Part shown: piece by piece, positions 50,323 to 63,008 of the stretch
Numbering within the stretch: the stretch's first letter is position 1
Layout: each line of letters starts with the position of its first letter
NCBI RefSeq assembly: GCF_024323335.1
Contig: NC_066581.1
Location: 297,619,536-297,683,535, forward strand
DNA length: 64,000 nucleotides
Source of the DNA: Lathyrus oleraceus
Taxonomy: Eukaryota > Streptophyta > Magnoliopsida > Fabales > Fabaceae
Direction of reading: 5' to 3'
Position numbers and translations under genes: made by a program
The notes under the pieces: generated by a model
Databases searched by the model: none
Told to the model about the DNA's origin: nothing
Seen by the model: the letters and a program-made list of their open reading frames with translations, nothing else

Positions 50323-51552
50323 ATACGAAAATTCGTCTGTTCCCTCCAAAAAAATTGGCAATTACGTAACATGTGGATATGTATAATATAGGGAAATGAA
50401 AAGTTTTTCATCAGCCTATGTATTAATATAGCCGTAAAACCTAAAGGGATTTCATTAGAGCATGTTTATCTATAGTTTTTCCAAGTTCCTACACATTTAC
50501 CGATGTTGCTGTGTCAGAAGCATTTGGATATTTGAGATTTTCCAACGTTCTCTCATTTGCAATGTCCATAAAGAAACACACGCTCCTACAATTTAAGTGG
50601 TTCATATTTATTATTAAAAAAATTCAATTTGTCATTTAAAGAAAATCAAACAATGATAATATTTGGCAAAAAAAATACAATAATAATTAATTTGATTTCA
50701 AGATATTGATTTCATTTTGGAATGATAAGATTGCAACAACAATAAAATAACGGTAATATTTATTATTAAAAAAATTCATTTTGTCATTTAAAGAAAATCA
50801 AGCAACGATAATATTTGGCAAAAAAAACTACAATAATAATTAATTTGATTTCAGGATATTGATTTCGTTTTGGAATGATAAGATTGCAACAACAATAAAA
50901 TAACGGTAATATTTTTTAGTAGTATAAATAGGTAAGAAAAAATATTGTCAATGTAAGAAAAAAACAGTATTAAGAAAAAATATTGTCAATATACAGAATG
51001 AATTTATAAAAATTGCAATTACATAATGATTTTTTTAAAAAAAATATATATGAATCCAAACAGAATATTGTACCTGGAATTAATTTAAAATTGTATTTTA
51101 GTAATCTTATAGGGGAATGAAATAAATTTGTTAGATTTCAAAAAAATTAATATTATATTATTCAAATTTGGTAATTTATTTTAGTAATCTTATAACGGTA
51201 ATATTTTTTAGTAGTATAAATAGGTAATTTATTTTATCACATTTTTCACTCACATCTAGTCTAAATTTGACCAATTTATTTTATTTAATTTTAATTTTTT
51301 TGTGTACACATTTCATTTGAAAATGAACCTCAATCAACATAACACATGCTCTAATTTTATGCAAAATGATGGAAGTCCTCTTTGTATCCCAAATCAACAA
51401 AACACCCCATATTTTAGAAATCCAATAAATGATATTTATATCAATCCACACAGCAGAATGACAACGGTATACCTAATTTCACTTACCTTATTTTAAGATG
51501 ATTTATTTTATATTTAATATTTTTTCATAATTTTTGGTATTTATTTAGTAGA
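49892..51552. other. Helitron internal/5' part, no gene recognised
   Basis: AT-rich. 50590-50730 is repeated with few changes at 50735-50910 (TTTATTATTAAAAAAATTCA ... AATAACGGTAATATTT), a local tandem duplication of about 160 bp. A plus-strand open stretch at 51302-51496 has no known motif. Confidence 0.5.
50229..50319. repeat. TA microsatellite (about 91 bp)
   Basis: Uninterrupted TA run within the Helitron. Confidence 0.97.
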
Positions 51553-54500
51553 TAATATAAATTTTAAATTGTAATTATAATTTTAAAAAAATTGTATTTT
51601 TAATATGGCATACATCTGTACCACATCTAATTATTTATTTGTTTAAAATAATTAATGAGTAACTTATTATATTATAATAAGTTATAAAAATTTGGTGAAA
51701 AAATAATCATTTATTTTATGTAAAAGATATGTGAAAAAGTTGATGAGACTCTTAAGACGATATTTTTATTAATCTTAAAAGACATGTAAATTCTCTCGAG
51801 TCGAGTAATAAGAAGATTAATAGTAGTACATAAAAAAAATAAAAAATATATAAAGATACATATTTAGATAGTTAAATATAGTTTTATGAATTTGTGATTT
51901 TGACCATAATATTATTTATCAACCATACACTTCTTTCCATTTATATTTTCTTTATCAACAGTAGTCTTTTTTTTTTATTTATAAAAATATTAGTATTAAT
52001 AATACACTTTTTTTCATTTATAAAAATATTTGTATTAATAATATACTTTCTTTCGTTATTATAAAAATATTTGTATCAACAATACACTTTTTTTCGTTTA
52101 TAAAAATAACATCATTTATCAATAATACACTTTTTTCGTTTATAAAAATAACATCGTTTATTAATAATATACTTTCTTTCATTTTTATAAAAATATTTAT
52201 ATTAAACAATAAATTCTTTTACCTATATAAAATTAATTTTGTTTTAGCTTTCATTTATAAAAATATTTGTATCAAAAATAGAATTTTTTCCATAAAAAAT
52301 AAGATCACTTAGTTAAAAAGAAATAGAGTTACTTAGTTAGGAGGTAAAAAAATCTGATTTAAAAAAATTGGTAAAAATATGATTAGAATTGATGGATTAA
52401 TTATATAATGTTTGTTAAATTTTTATAGTATTTGATAATTCATTAAATATGAGATACCTAATATCGTTCAATTTAAGTGAGGGAAAGACTAGGGATATTA
52501 ATATCATATATTATACTTTTTATCAAGCAATGAACCAATCTTTAATTAATATTAATATCATACAAAACATATATTTGATATCTTTTGATACTAAACAATT
52601 GAGTTTACGTAAATTTGTTGAGTCACAACCAATAGATTAATATTTTTTTCACTTGCAATAACACTCTTTGCGGATTGTGATATAGATTGAGTCTACAAAT
52701 TTTTTAAATAATAATTTCCTATTTAACAACACATATAATAAGATATATAACAATGGCGGCTTCCATTTCCATTCATACATAAAAGATTTATGAGTTTTGA
52801 AGTCCATCTAAATAATTTATAAATATAAATGGATATTACTGTATTTGAATACAAAAAAAATTGTGATTTTTGAATGAATATTTCTATAAATTATAATTAA
52901 TTAGGATTTCTTTTACTATTAAAATGTATTAAAAAAAATTATATAATAATTACAAGGTATTATTAAAAGATTACAAAATTTTGATTATAAAAATAAGAAT
53001 TCTTAACAACTCTTAATAGTATTTTGATTCCTCAATAATATATAATAATTTTTAATAATGATAGATTTGTAGGTAACAAAAATATAAATAAAATTTGTAT
53101 TAATATATTAATTAAAGTAGAATTACATAAAAGTTACAAAAAGAAAAAATATTTTAAGAATTTATACTCATAAAATATGCACAACAACATTGGCCTTCAA
53201 ACGAAACATATATAGACCCTCGTATAAATTATAAAATAAAAAATGATCACCCATATAAATTATCAACTAAAAATAAGATACCGTATTTACTTATATTTAA
53301 AGATATAGACTTAAAAAATTAAATTACGTTCATAAGATCTATAATAAAAACATTAAGTTCATAATATTTATATTTTGAAAAAATCAAACATATTTTTTAT
53401 GTATATTATTTTGCATTTATTTTGACAATATGATGCAAAAATAAGAATTTAGACCGAATAAATAGATAAAAGGGCAATACAATATGTTATTTTAATCAAA
53501 TATGATATCACTAAAGAAAATTTTATGTAATACTTCGTATGAAAAATTATATAAAATGCAAATATTATGTTAAAATAAATTATGCGAGGAATCATTTCTC
53601 TTTATTATAAGAAATTTATGAGTAGTTGTTAGATATTATTGAGAGAGTACAACAATAGAAATCAATTTTTTGAAATTCTCCATTCAATTTTAATTGTACA
53701 TCTGATTTTTAAGCTCAAATGGTTTGACTCTTGATCCACAAATATAGGATTTTAGAGAAGACTTTAAATATCACAACAATATAATAAAAAAGACAGAAAA
53801 ATTAATCTTTAATCTCATTTCTTAGACTTATCTTAATATTTTCAGCTCATAGAAGAAGACATGAGAGAAAAAATATTAAATATTACAAATTCATATAGCT
53901 AAAAAAATATATCTAATTAACAAAAATAGGTTCTTCATTGAATTCATGTTGGTGAATTACAAATGTGATAGACTTATAGAAGCTAAAATATTCAAGGTTC
54001 GGAGCGTAACATATAATCTCCACTATCTAAAATTAAGTATTTCTCATCAATTTCATAATATACATGAAACCTTCCACTTCTTGTTTGGAGAAAAATGACA
54101 TGTGTTTCAATTCTAGAATGAATTAGAAAAGAGCCTTAATTTTGAAATTGTTTGATAAAGGAAAGAGCTCAAAGTAATTTTAAGTTGCAGCATAAAACCA
54201 CAATTCCAAAATTAGTTATTTTTCATTGCAAATGTTGCTATAAAATCTCACAATTGTCAGCAATTTTTCTATTGTTGTAAAAATAATCCATACAAACTGA
54301 GTGGAAATAAGAAATATACTACTATTGTTCATCCTTACTAAAACACTTCACTGAAACACCTTTGATAAAACACTCAAAATCCTAAGAAAAAGAAGAGGCG
54401 AGAAAAAAATGTAAAATGTAAAAAATACTACCTCATTAGTAGCAAGGCCGGTGTCATTTCATGTCATTGCGGTCACCATCTTTGCTTCCCATCACTCGAA

Positions 54501-55140
54501 GACGACTCTGCCAAGTCAGATCAGTTCAAGATACTCTCCCTTCTCTAAATATATACTGGAGAAATGGTTAGAACATCAAAATCTCCTTGTAAAATTACCA
54601 ATCACGGCGAATTCATATTAGACATCAATCAAATTAAGAATTTTACACAGTAATTAAAACTCAATAAAAATTACAAACTCAAAAAAGTGATGACAGTGAC
54701 ATAATCGATGCAGTGTAAGATCAAGGGCACGAACACCGTCAATGAAACATCAAAATAAGAATGAATAAAGGGATTTTTTTTAATCTAAGATGAAAAAAAA
54801 TGAAATGGCTACAAATAGAAAAAAGAGAGGAAAGCATACCATACATTTGTAAAAATTGATATATTTTGAAGAAAAAAAGGTAGATATGTAGTCAAACATT
54901 GTCTATTGTCTCAGGTCACAGGAAAAACCAATAACAATAATTTGAATGATGTGACTTTTTAAATGGTTTGTCTCCAATGGTATAGAAGTTAGAATGGAGA
55001 AGGATAAAATAAAAAGAGAACGAACAGAGAATGAAAGAAGGGAGAGGAATGACCATAAGATAGTTTTGTTGAAGAGGGATAAACGTATATGAAAAATGAA
55101 AAGGTTAAGAATACTTGCAATAAGATACAATATGAATGAG
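51553..55140. repeat. Host block copy 3 (carries three empty insertion sites)
   Basis: Contiguous version of the block split in copy 1. It shows the unoccupied targets of the solo LTR (ATAAG, 52738-52742), the mariner-like element (about 52995) and the MULE (ATAAAAAAT, 53236-53244). It has no coding region that I can support. 55125-55140 departs from copy 1 where the palindrome begins there. Confidence 0.9.
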
Positions 55141-55510
55141 TTATGGAAGATCAACTATTGAGATTTCCAATTTTTTTGAAGATAGAGAGACAAATAACAG
55201 TGTAATTGGTGCATTGGAAAGAAAAAAATAGTAATTAAGCGACGTATTAAGTGAAATAAAAGTAGCTTAATGACCGAAAAAATTAGGGGTCGAAATTTAC
55301 CATTAAGAAATAAATTTGTGTTATTAGAGAGAGAGAGAGAGAGAGAGATTTGAAAATTAAATTATAACACATTTTTTATGTTTAATGAACAAAAGAGAAG
55401 AAATTAAATTAACCAAATGACTAATGAAATAAAATTGACAACTATTTGTTTAAAAAATTCTAAATGCAAGAAATTTTTTAAAAACATTTGGACAAAATTA
55501 GGGTACGACA
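55141..55510. other. Possible minus-oriented LTR remnant
   Basis: Reading from the right on the minus strand, TGTCGTACCCTAATTTTG starts at 55510 just after GGGCATC, which looks like a polypurine tract/LTR junction of a legume gypsy element. A GA microsatellite lies at 55326-55348. The left end cannot be placed. Confidence 0.35.
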
Positions 55511-55764
55511 GATGCCCATACTTAATTACCTTTATTATAGAGTATGAATGACAGCAGTCTTTATATAATTATGGTGAAAGATAATTAGATACGAAGGATC
55601 CAAACTTTGTCATTTTAATGTAAATGTGATGTTTAAGATATGAAATGGAATGCAATAAGTCTAGATGAAGTGCTTTTAATGGGGACAAAAAATGCAGGTG
55701 AATTCATTAGGGATTAAAATGAGATAAGGTGATCGGGTCCACTAGGAAAAAAAGGTATGTTCTA

Positions 55765-55935
55765 GAAATCACATCAGAATAAAAAGACACATTCGGAAAT
55801 CACATTTGATAGAAAAGGAAACAAGTTTTATAAATCACATCAGAACGAAAACCAAATAGAAATCACATCGGATAAAAAAGAAATAAGTCATGGCAATCAC
55901 ATCAGAACAAAAAACATTCAGAAATCACATTGGAT
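55765..55935. repeat. AATCACATC tandem units
   Basis: Six units with the core AATCACAT(C/T) followed by AGAA, GGAT or TGAT variants (starting near 55767, 55800, 55834, 55861, 55894 and 55922), roughly every 30 bases. Confidence 0.75.
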
Positions 55936-55977
55936 AAACAACCTCTTATATCGATAGGTTAATGGACTTGAGTAACT

Positions 55978-56750
55978 CTCCTCAACCAGTGGGTTGACGA
56001 AGGCTGACATGCAGGAAACAACCAACTTCAACCAATGGGTTGACGAAGGTCAACAACAAAATAGTTGTCCTCAACCAATGGGTTGATTCAGGTTACCAAA
56101 AGGTAAATGACTGACTCCAACCATTGGGTTGACGAAAGTTGACAAAAACAAAAGATTATCCTCAACCAATAAGTTGTTTCATATCAACAAAACATGAAAT
56201 AACCAACTTCAACCAATGGGTTGACTAAGGTCAACAAAAGACCATCTTCAACCAATGGGTTGAATCAGATCAACATGAAATAACCAACTTTAACCAATGG
56301 GTTGACGAAGGTCCACAGGAAAGTGAATGATTGTCCTCAACCAATGGGTTGATTCAAGCCGACATAAAATAACCAACTTTAACCAATGAGTTGACAAAGG
56401 TTGACGAAAGAATGTCCTCAACCAATGGAGTGATTCAAGTCGATATAAAATAACCAACTTCAACCAATAAATTGATGAATGTCAACAGACAAAAGACCTT
56501 CCTCAATCAATGGATTGATTTAGATCAACAAAACATGAAATAACCAACTTCAACCAATGGGTTGACTAAGGTCAACGAAATACCGTCTTCAACCAATGGG
56601 TTGATTCAGATCAACATGAAATAACCAACATCAACCAATGGGTTGACAAAGGTCCCTAAGAAAGTAAAATACCTTCCTCAACCAATCGATTGGTTCCAGT
56701 TGACAAGAAAGGAAATGACCAACTTCAACTAATGGGTTGATGAAAGTCGA
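55978..56750. repeat. 18-unit tandem array with TCAACCAATGGGTTGA core
   Basis: Eighteen units of about 40-45 bases, each with the core TCAACC-AATG-GGTTGA or a variant, a short palindrome. Two forms alternate in most of the array, one preceded by ACCAACT and followed by CGAAGGTCAAC, the other preceded by CCTC and followed by TTCAGATCAAC, giving a dimer of about 85 bases. Confidence 0.9.
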
Positions 56751-58760
56751 AAGAAGTGAATTTTTGAAATTGGATCTATAGGGGATATGCCCAATGAATT
56801 AGATGATATGCGTGGTTTGATGCTAAGGAAATGCAAACATACATGATACAAACTATGAGTAGTGCATGATATATGAAAATATGATTGTGGATAATGATTT
56901 GAGTGTTTCAAACAGTGCTCTTGCAACATGCCATGGACGGTTAAAACTAAGAAGGATTCTTTTGCCATAAATCTTTTTATAAATGGGAAATGGTCATTTG
57001 ATAGGATATTGTGCAAGAATGATCTCCAAACACCTGTTCCAAACTCAGTAGCTGTTGATGTATGACATGGTTTGCTCGAGCACCATGAAGGTATGAAGAG
57101 GTCTTGCCCCTTTGTAGCCTGTCTTTCACCATATTGTTGAGTCCTCGAAGAAATTTGTCTCAACAGGAGTTTGAAAGTAACTCATTATTTTAACATGGTC
57201 TTGAGATGGCTTGCCTCAATACTTGGAATCTTAAAACAATTTTCCCTTGCTTAAACAATTCTTGGAACAATTTACCATATCATGAATATTTTTTCCCTAG
57301 ATCAACAGGATCTTCAGAAGATTTTCCCTTTATGGGACCACTTATGGATGATCAAGTTCCTCAAGTGATTGAACATTGTTGGAACTTATTTTATGATAAG
57401 TGCTTACTTGCAAATAAAATTGTTCCTTGAACATGGTAATTTTAAGGCAATGTCCATGCAAATTCTGAAATCAAAGTTATTATGATGATGTGACATTTAT
57501 TGAATGAATCACAACTCAGAATGCAATGTTGATTTAGACATTTAAGGTGTGAAAGATGATGCGAGAGGAAGATACCAATATAGATGATTAACAAATATCT
57601 TTGGAGTCAGCTTAACACAATCTTATTGTAATATGCTTTCAAAATAAACCCTGCTTCAATTAGGTCTCTTGAAGGTTGTAACATGGTCTGATTCACAGTT
57701 CTTGAAATAAAAGCATATAAAACTTACAGGATTTAATTTAAACCCACGTATTCTCCTTTGACGATCTCCAGTTAATTAGACACACACATTCAACTTTCAA
57801 TAGGATTTCAAAGGTGATGGTTCAAGAACCAATGGGGTTTTTTGTGATGGTAGTGACCATCCTTTTTGTTTGTCCTATTTTCTTGGACAAGGTGGTCACA
57901 TCCTTTTGTTGTTTTTTTTACTAAGGATTTTGGTGACACTTCTTTTCAATTTATCCCTAATTTTTTCGGGACTGCTTCTTTTGAGTTTGCAGTCCATCGG
58001 GATGCCCTTAATTTTTGCTAAGTCACCTTTTCAAGTTTTCGACTTAGCATGCTTTTTTTCCAATTTATTTTATTTTATTTTTGGAATAACATGTATGACA
58101 TTTATTCATTTTATTTGAAAGAGTTGAAAGGGTTGTGACTGCCATGTTTTGATGGTTCGAGAGAAATAACATCTACAAGCTTTTGGATTTCCAGTACTTC
58201 TTCCATGTTGTATGATGTGTGCAATGAGAGGATATAGTTGAACCTGCGACAGGATGCTTTCATTTGAATTTGAATGTATAGTCAAATAAACTGAAAACTA
58301 CTCCGCCCCTGGTTAAAATCGACGATTTTTTTAACACATAAATAAACAACAACTTCTAGTCTCAAATGGTTTGACTAGGTATTAACTCATTAACTCCTTA
58401 GTGTTTTGGAAATTTAAATAATACCTTACATCGTCAACATAGTTTTATTCGAAAGCACGCCGTAGAAAATTTGGGTATTTTGTTTACATCATCCTCCTTC
58501 TGGTCTTTGCTTAAATAAAAGTTTGATAAATGAAAGTACAGTGGAGAAATATTCGTTATTTTTGTGATAAATAGGAACAAAACAAGTGAACACAAAAGGA
58601 TTAATTCAAAAAATACATGATCATTTTATTAGTTTTACCATTCAGAACAAACAAGTTTAAAAGCAACTAAGTACTTAACAAAAACAAGGAAATTACAAAT
58701 GAGAAATTTGAAAATGGCCGAATGATCATCAACTTTTAAAATAACTCATGCCTGAGTCAT
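56751..58760. other. Retroelement-like untranslated sequence, no gene
   Basis: No supported coding region. Open frames at 56729-57163 (minus) and 57870-58118 (plus) have no recognisable motifs. With the tandem arrays to the left and the LTR-like junction at 55510, this may be the 3' untranslated part of a minus-oriented gypsy element; inference. Confidence 0.35.
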
Positions 58761-59363
58761 GCGTGAAATCTAGTCAAAAGCATCTAAAACAAGATAATGA
58801 TTATTTTATATGTCATCACATGTCAATATATGTAATAGAAAATACAATGAGATTTAAAAGTGACAAACATAAGACAAAAACAATGCTAAATAAAAATAAA
58901 AGGAAAATATTAGAATACACATACACGTCTCTTGAATTTAGGTAACTCAAAAATTAAAATAAATAATTATAATTTATATATAAAAAAATAAGAATGTTTG
59001 ATATAAAAAGTTAAATTTTGTAGATTTAATAAAATAAGTGTATTAATTGTAATAAATAAAATAAGGTGAATTGGGATAGAAAAAGAATATTAGTGAAGGA
59101 GAAATAATAAGTATGAGAGAGAGAAAACTGAATTCAAATTAAAGTAGCTGCACCCCTGGTGAAAGGTTTATGAGATATTACTTGATTTAGTTATTAAGCA
59201 TTGTAAAAGAGTAACTGAGAAATCATAAACATGTGGTTTCGTGGTGTAGTTGGTTATCACGTCAGTCTAACACACTGAAGGTCCCCAGTTCGAGCCTGGG
59301 CGAAGCCATTGTTTGATATTTTTTTCATTCGTTTTGTTTCCAGTCCATCATGCCAAATACATT
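58761..59363. repeat. 603-bp segment carrying tRNA-Val, copy 2 of 2
   Basis: Collinear with 4481-5083 without gaps and with two mismatches. Sequence match resumes after a gap of about 160 bases relative to copy 1. Confidence 0.9.
59235..59308 (+). tRNA. tRNA-Val (anticodon AAC), copy 2
   Basis: Identical in all 74 bases to the gene at 4955-5028, with the same flanks and the same downstream T run. Anticodon AAC at 59269-59271. Confidence 0.95.
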
Positions 59364-59432
59364 TTTCTTTTTATCTTTATTTTCGATTGCTAATTCAACT
59401 TATATTTTTATTTTTTATTTTCAATATTAAAA

Positions 59433-59465
<33 letters not shown>

Positions 59466-59522
59466 CTTTTAATTTTTTTAACTTTCTTTACAAGATCCAT
59501 AATATTAATATATATACTTTTT

Positions 59523-59525
<3 letters not shown>

Positions 59526-59602
<77 letters not shown>
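59526..59602. repeat. AT microsatellite (77 bp)
   Basis: Uninterrupted AT run; a shorter one (59436-59464) lies just upstream. Copy 1 of the segment has only a short TATATATA at this place, so the array is specific to copy 2. Confidence 0.95.
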
Positions 59603-59604
<2 letters not shown>

Positions 59605-60016
59605 GGTGTACAAGAAAATATATTGTTATATTTAAAGGAAAACACATAATGTCAAACGACATTTGATGAAATCCTTAATGATTTTCAGTCAAGCAAATCT
59701 CTCTAATGATGATCTTTATCAAGAAGTTATATCAGGTCTCATCAAAAAGAAGAAACTAAGTCCTAGATTAAGGTTGAATCCTTGACGAATCTAGCAAGAG
59801 ATCTTGAAGCTTCAAGGTTATGAAAGATAGGAATTGTGAAAGCTCATTTGTTCCATGTCTAGGTCGTTAGAGTCATGTAAAAGATATTACATTAATCTTT
59901 AAATTACTAAACCAGTGCACACACTCACCTAAAATTATTTATAACCTCTCTATTTGATAAGAATCCTTAAAACTCTTGCAGGAACCATCAATTTGCTTGT
60001 AGAATTGATAAAGGAT
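59603..60016. other. Spacer with no recognised feature
   Basis: Non-coding sequence between the AT array and the LTR. It ends in AGGAT, the possible left target-site copy of the copia insertion, which cannot be checked because the other end is missing. Confidence 0.4.
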
Positions 60017-60472
60017 TGTTGAGTGTGAATATGAGAGTAGGAAAACGGTCTAGAGGGGGATGAATAGACCAAAATAAAAATCAATCATATTTTCAAAATT
60101 TATCAAAGTGTTCTAAAAAATTATGAGCGGTGGAAGGTTTGATGCGAAAATATGAAAATTTTACTATTCAAAATTTTGATCTCATCAACACTAGATCGCT
60201 TCACAAACACTAAAGATGAATATGATGAAACATTAGGTATTCAATTGATCCGATTGTATAATCCACGAGGTGTGTTTATACAATGATTCAATATAATGAA
60301 TTCTAAACTCAATTTTTTCTCAGAGTTTTAATCACCGATTCAGCTCAATAAGGTATCCAACTCTAATAAAACCTAATTCTTACGTAATAAATTTATATCA
60401 ATTGAATAAACGATAAACTACACTAGAACTGAAATACCTAAGCATGCAAATATTACGAATTTAAATGAAAAA

Positions 60473-60475
<3 letters not shown>

Positions 60476-60536
<61 letters not shown>
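60476..60536. repeat. GA microsatellite (about 60 bp)
   Basis: Uninterrupted GA run with a short imperfect continuation to 60550. Confidence 0.95.
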
Positions 60537-60539
<3 letters not shown>

Positions 60540-61263
60540 AAGAGAGAGAGATTTATAGTGCTTCGACGTTCGTCCTCTCTTTGCCTACGCGCACTCTTCA
60601 ATGGTTTCCCATTGGGACCTGCATTATTCCTTTTTATTTGAAAAATATTTGCAAAAGTTCATACAATCACCAATCCACAATAAAACTGAGAAAATCAAAA
60701 CCTCTTATCTTGATCTTGACTTGTATATAGCACAATGCCAAACTCTTCTATGTAATCTTTATTCGATTAACGATTCTTAAATCTTCCAATATCGTCAATC
60801 TACTCCAAGCCTTCGTGTGTAGCAATAAATCCCTTGATCCTATTAATTCCTTGAGCGATGAATTGTCTGAAGGTTTTAGAAGAACTCTGCCTTATTTGTA
60901 GCCTTCCACACATTCACTACCAAGGAAGTTCTGGAGAGAATAACCTACTAATTTTCAATCGAATTTGTCATCACCATTGACAATCACCTCAATCTTGCAA
61001 ACAACCTGAAAATCTCAACCAAATCTTCAAGAATATGCCTCCTTCAATCAATAAAAAATATCTCGTTATCAAGATCTAAATCAAATTGAAGTTGAAGATG
61101 CAAGGATTTCGTCGCAAGAACTTTGAACTTTCAAAACAGAGGAAATTGAATTTTCATAGAATCACAATGTTGATTATATGATTCGTTACATGAGAAATCA
61201 TGACATAAAGGTTTTTATATGTGCTTGAGATTAAGCACTGAAAAAGGTTGAAAAAGTTAGTTA

Positions 61264-61640
61264 GATTCGAATCAAAACCATTTCATGATTTGAATTAAAT
61301 GAACAAATGAAATGGAATAAAAGAAGAACACAGTTTTTACCCATTTTTCAGTTGATTCGAATCAAGAGGAAAGTGTGATTCGAATAAAAAACCTTGTGAT
61401 TTGAATCATGTGTTAGATTTAATTCGAATCAAACAGGTTGGGCTAACTGAGAAAATGTGGAAAATTGCATGATTTAAAATATGTGTAAAGCGTGATTTAA
61501 ATCAATTGAGGCAAGAATGACCCAAAGTTTGATGATTTGAATCATGTGTAAAATATGATTCGAATCAAATTGATTTGAAAATTTATGGTTTCCAACAGTC
61601 CAAAATGATTTGAATAAGGATTTTTGCTTGATTAGAATCA
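61264..61640. repeat. GATTCGAATC / GATTTGAATC motif cluster
   Basis: About twelve copies of the palindromic word GATTCGAATC or one-base variants, spaced 20-45 bases, within the LTR. Confidence 0.8.
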
Positions 61641-62659
61641 AACACCAAAAAACCCTATTTTTCAAAATTTTAATGAGACACTGAGAATTTTCTTTCCATT
61701 TAACTTGAATCAATATCATATATGGCTTTTATTCCACTGACTCACACAATTGATTAAAAGCATCATAATCAAGTTCAAACCTAACCAATTATTTATGCAT
61801 GCTAAAAATGAATCATTTCAAAACTTGATTCAGAGACATGCAATCCTGAAGGAGACTCAATAATTGAAAGTAGATTAAATATGAAAAGCGATAAGAAATG
61901 CAAGAAAAGCATATTAGGGTGCTTCTCTGAATGTATTAGGGACATGCAACTACACTCTCCCTTTTTTTATGCTTGGCAAGATTTCTCTTGGAATTAATTC
62001 GACTTTGAGTATAACACGAAAAACGCTTATGCCCCACTGTGAAACATTGCACACGAACCACAACATAAAACACATAAAACAATTCTAAACACATTATAAC
62101 TTATTCCTCATTGACAACATCAAAAAGAGATAGACTAGAATGCTTCTAAGACCAAATAAATAATCATCAACAAATAATTCCAATGAACATATGAGCTAAA
62201 CAACTAAGAAGTATATACAACAACAAAGATCAAATACAGAACACGAAGATGGACATGTCACAAGAAACCAAATTCAAATAGACATCCAACACCAACATTT
62301 AACAGCTAACAATTAAGTAATCAAAACTTGTATGTCAAGGAATGCATTAACAATCATAAATAATGCATGAACAAGTATACAAGTGCTCAAATGCACATAA
62401 TTAGCAACACACATTTAAAAAGACTTAAATACAGATAAGAACAATAAAAGACGTAAGCTAGAGATGAATGAGTAAGATAAGGTGGAAATAAGAAAACCAA
62501 GGCACAACTCTAGAACAAACACATAAAATAATATAAATAAGATACAAGAGTTATAGAAACATACCATTGTAGTTCGATAAAAGCTATGATTTGCTACAAA
62601 ATAGTGTTAGTGAAAACAAAATACATAGCAAATGAAACTAAACAAAATCCTCATTCTAT

Positions 62660-63000
62660 TTAAGGTATGAAGAGTCTAAGACTCCCAAATCCCTACAAAT
62701 ATTGTGGAAGGGATCCAATGATAATGGCTTTGTAAAAATATCAACAAGCGGACTTTTAGTGTCAACGTATTAAAAAACAACATCCCCTTTTTCCATATGA
62801 TCTCTAAGAAAATGGAGCCGAATTCAACGTATTTAGTCTATGAATGAAATAATGGATTCTTAGTGAGGCTTATTGCACTAGTACTATCGCACTTAATTGG
62901 AACAAAACCAAGTTTTAAATCATAGTTTAATAATTGTTGCTTTAGCCATAAAACTTGTGCACAACAACTACATATGGGTACATATTCAACCTCGGAGGTA
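62660..63000 (-). pseudogene. Copia RNase H C-terminal relic (minus strand)
   Basis: Minus-strand translation from about 63000 gives TSEVEYVPICSCCAQVLWLK, then LGFVPIKCDSTSAISLTKNP with the RNase H Asp in CDSTSA, then a region related to H..SKHI..RYHF. After a frameshift it gives VDTKSPLVDIFTKPLSLDPF, the usual copia C-terminus. At least one stop (TAG near 62840) and one frameshift are present. It belongs to the LTR at 60017-61954. It differs from the plus-strand RNase H next to it, so two different elements meet here. Confidence 0.82.
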
Positions 63001-63008
63001 TAAAAGAC

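Larger units (their letters stand above)
48034..51552 (-). mobile_element. Helitron (degraded, minus orientation)
   Basis: The minus strand ends in CCTTTACTAG followed by host T, preceded by a 10-bp-stem hairpin, which is the classical Helitron 3' terminus (CTAG plus hairpin). A Rep relic lies inside on the same strand. The proposed 5' end, TCTACTAAATAAATACC at 51552 with host A before it, fits the A|T insertion rule but is less certain. The element lies between block copies 2 and 3. The helicase part is missing, so it is non-autonomous. Confidence 0.85.
60017..61954 (-). repeat. 3' LTR of minus-strand copia (1938 bp)
   Basis: On the minus strand it begins TGTAGTTGCATGTCCC and ends CACACTCAACA. 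The word GGTCTAGAGGGGGATGAATA near 60048 is common in plant copia LTRs. It contains a GA microsatellite and about twelve GATTCGAATC-type motifs (61264-61640). Confidence 0.8.
60017..63000 (-). mobile_element. Truncated Ty1-copia element, minus strand
   Basis: 3' LTR 60017-61954, adjacent polypurine tract (minus AAAAAAAGGGAGAG, 61955-61968), untranslated sequence, and the end of RNase H at 62660-63000. The rest of pol, gag and the other LTR are missing. The break at about 63000 (CCTCGGAGGT) abuts a plus-oriented copia. Confidence 0.8.

Noticed and set aside
55978..56750. CRISPR-like array
   Set aside because: Units are imperfect, spacers are themselves repeated and the context is plant retroelement sequence; it is an ordinary tandem array.
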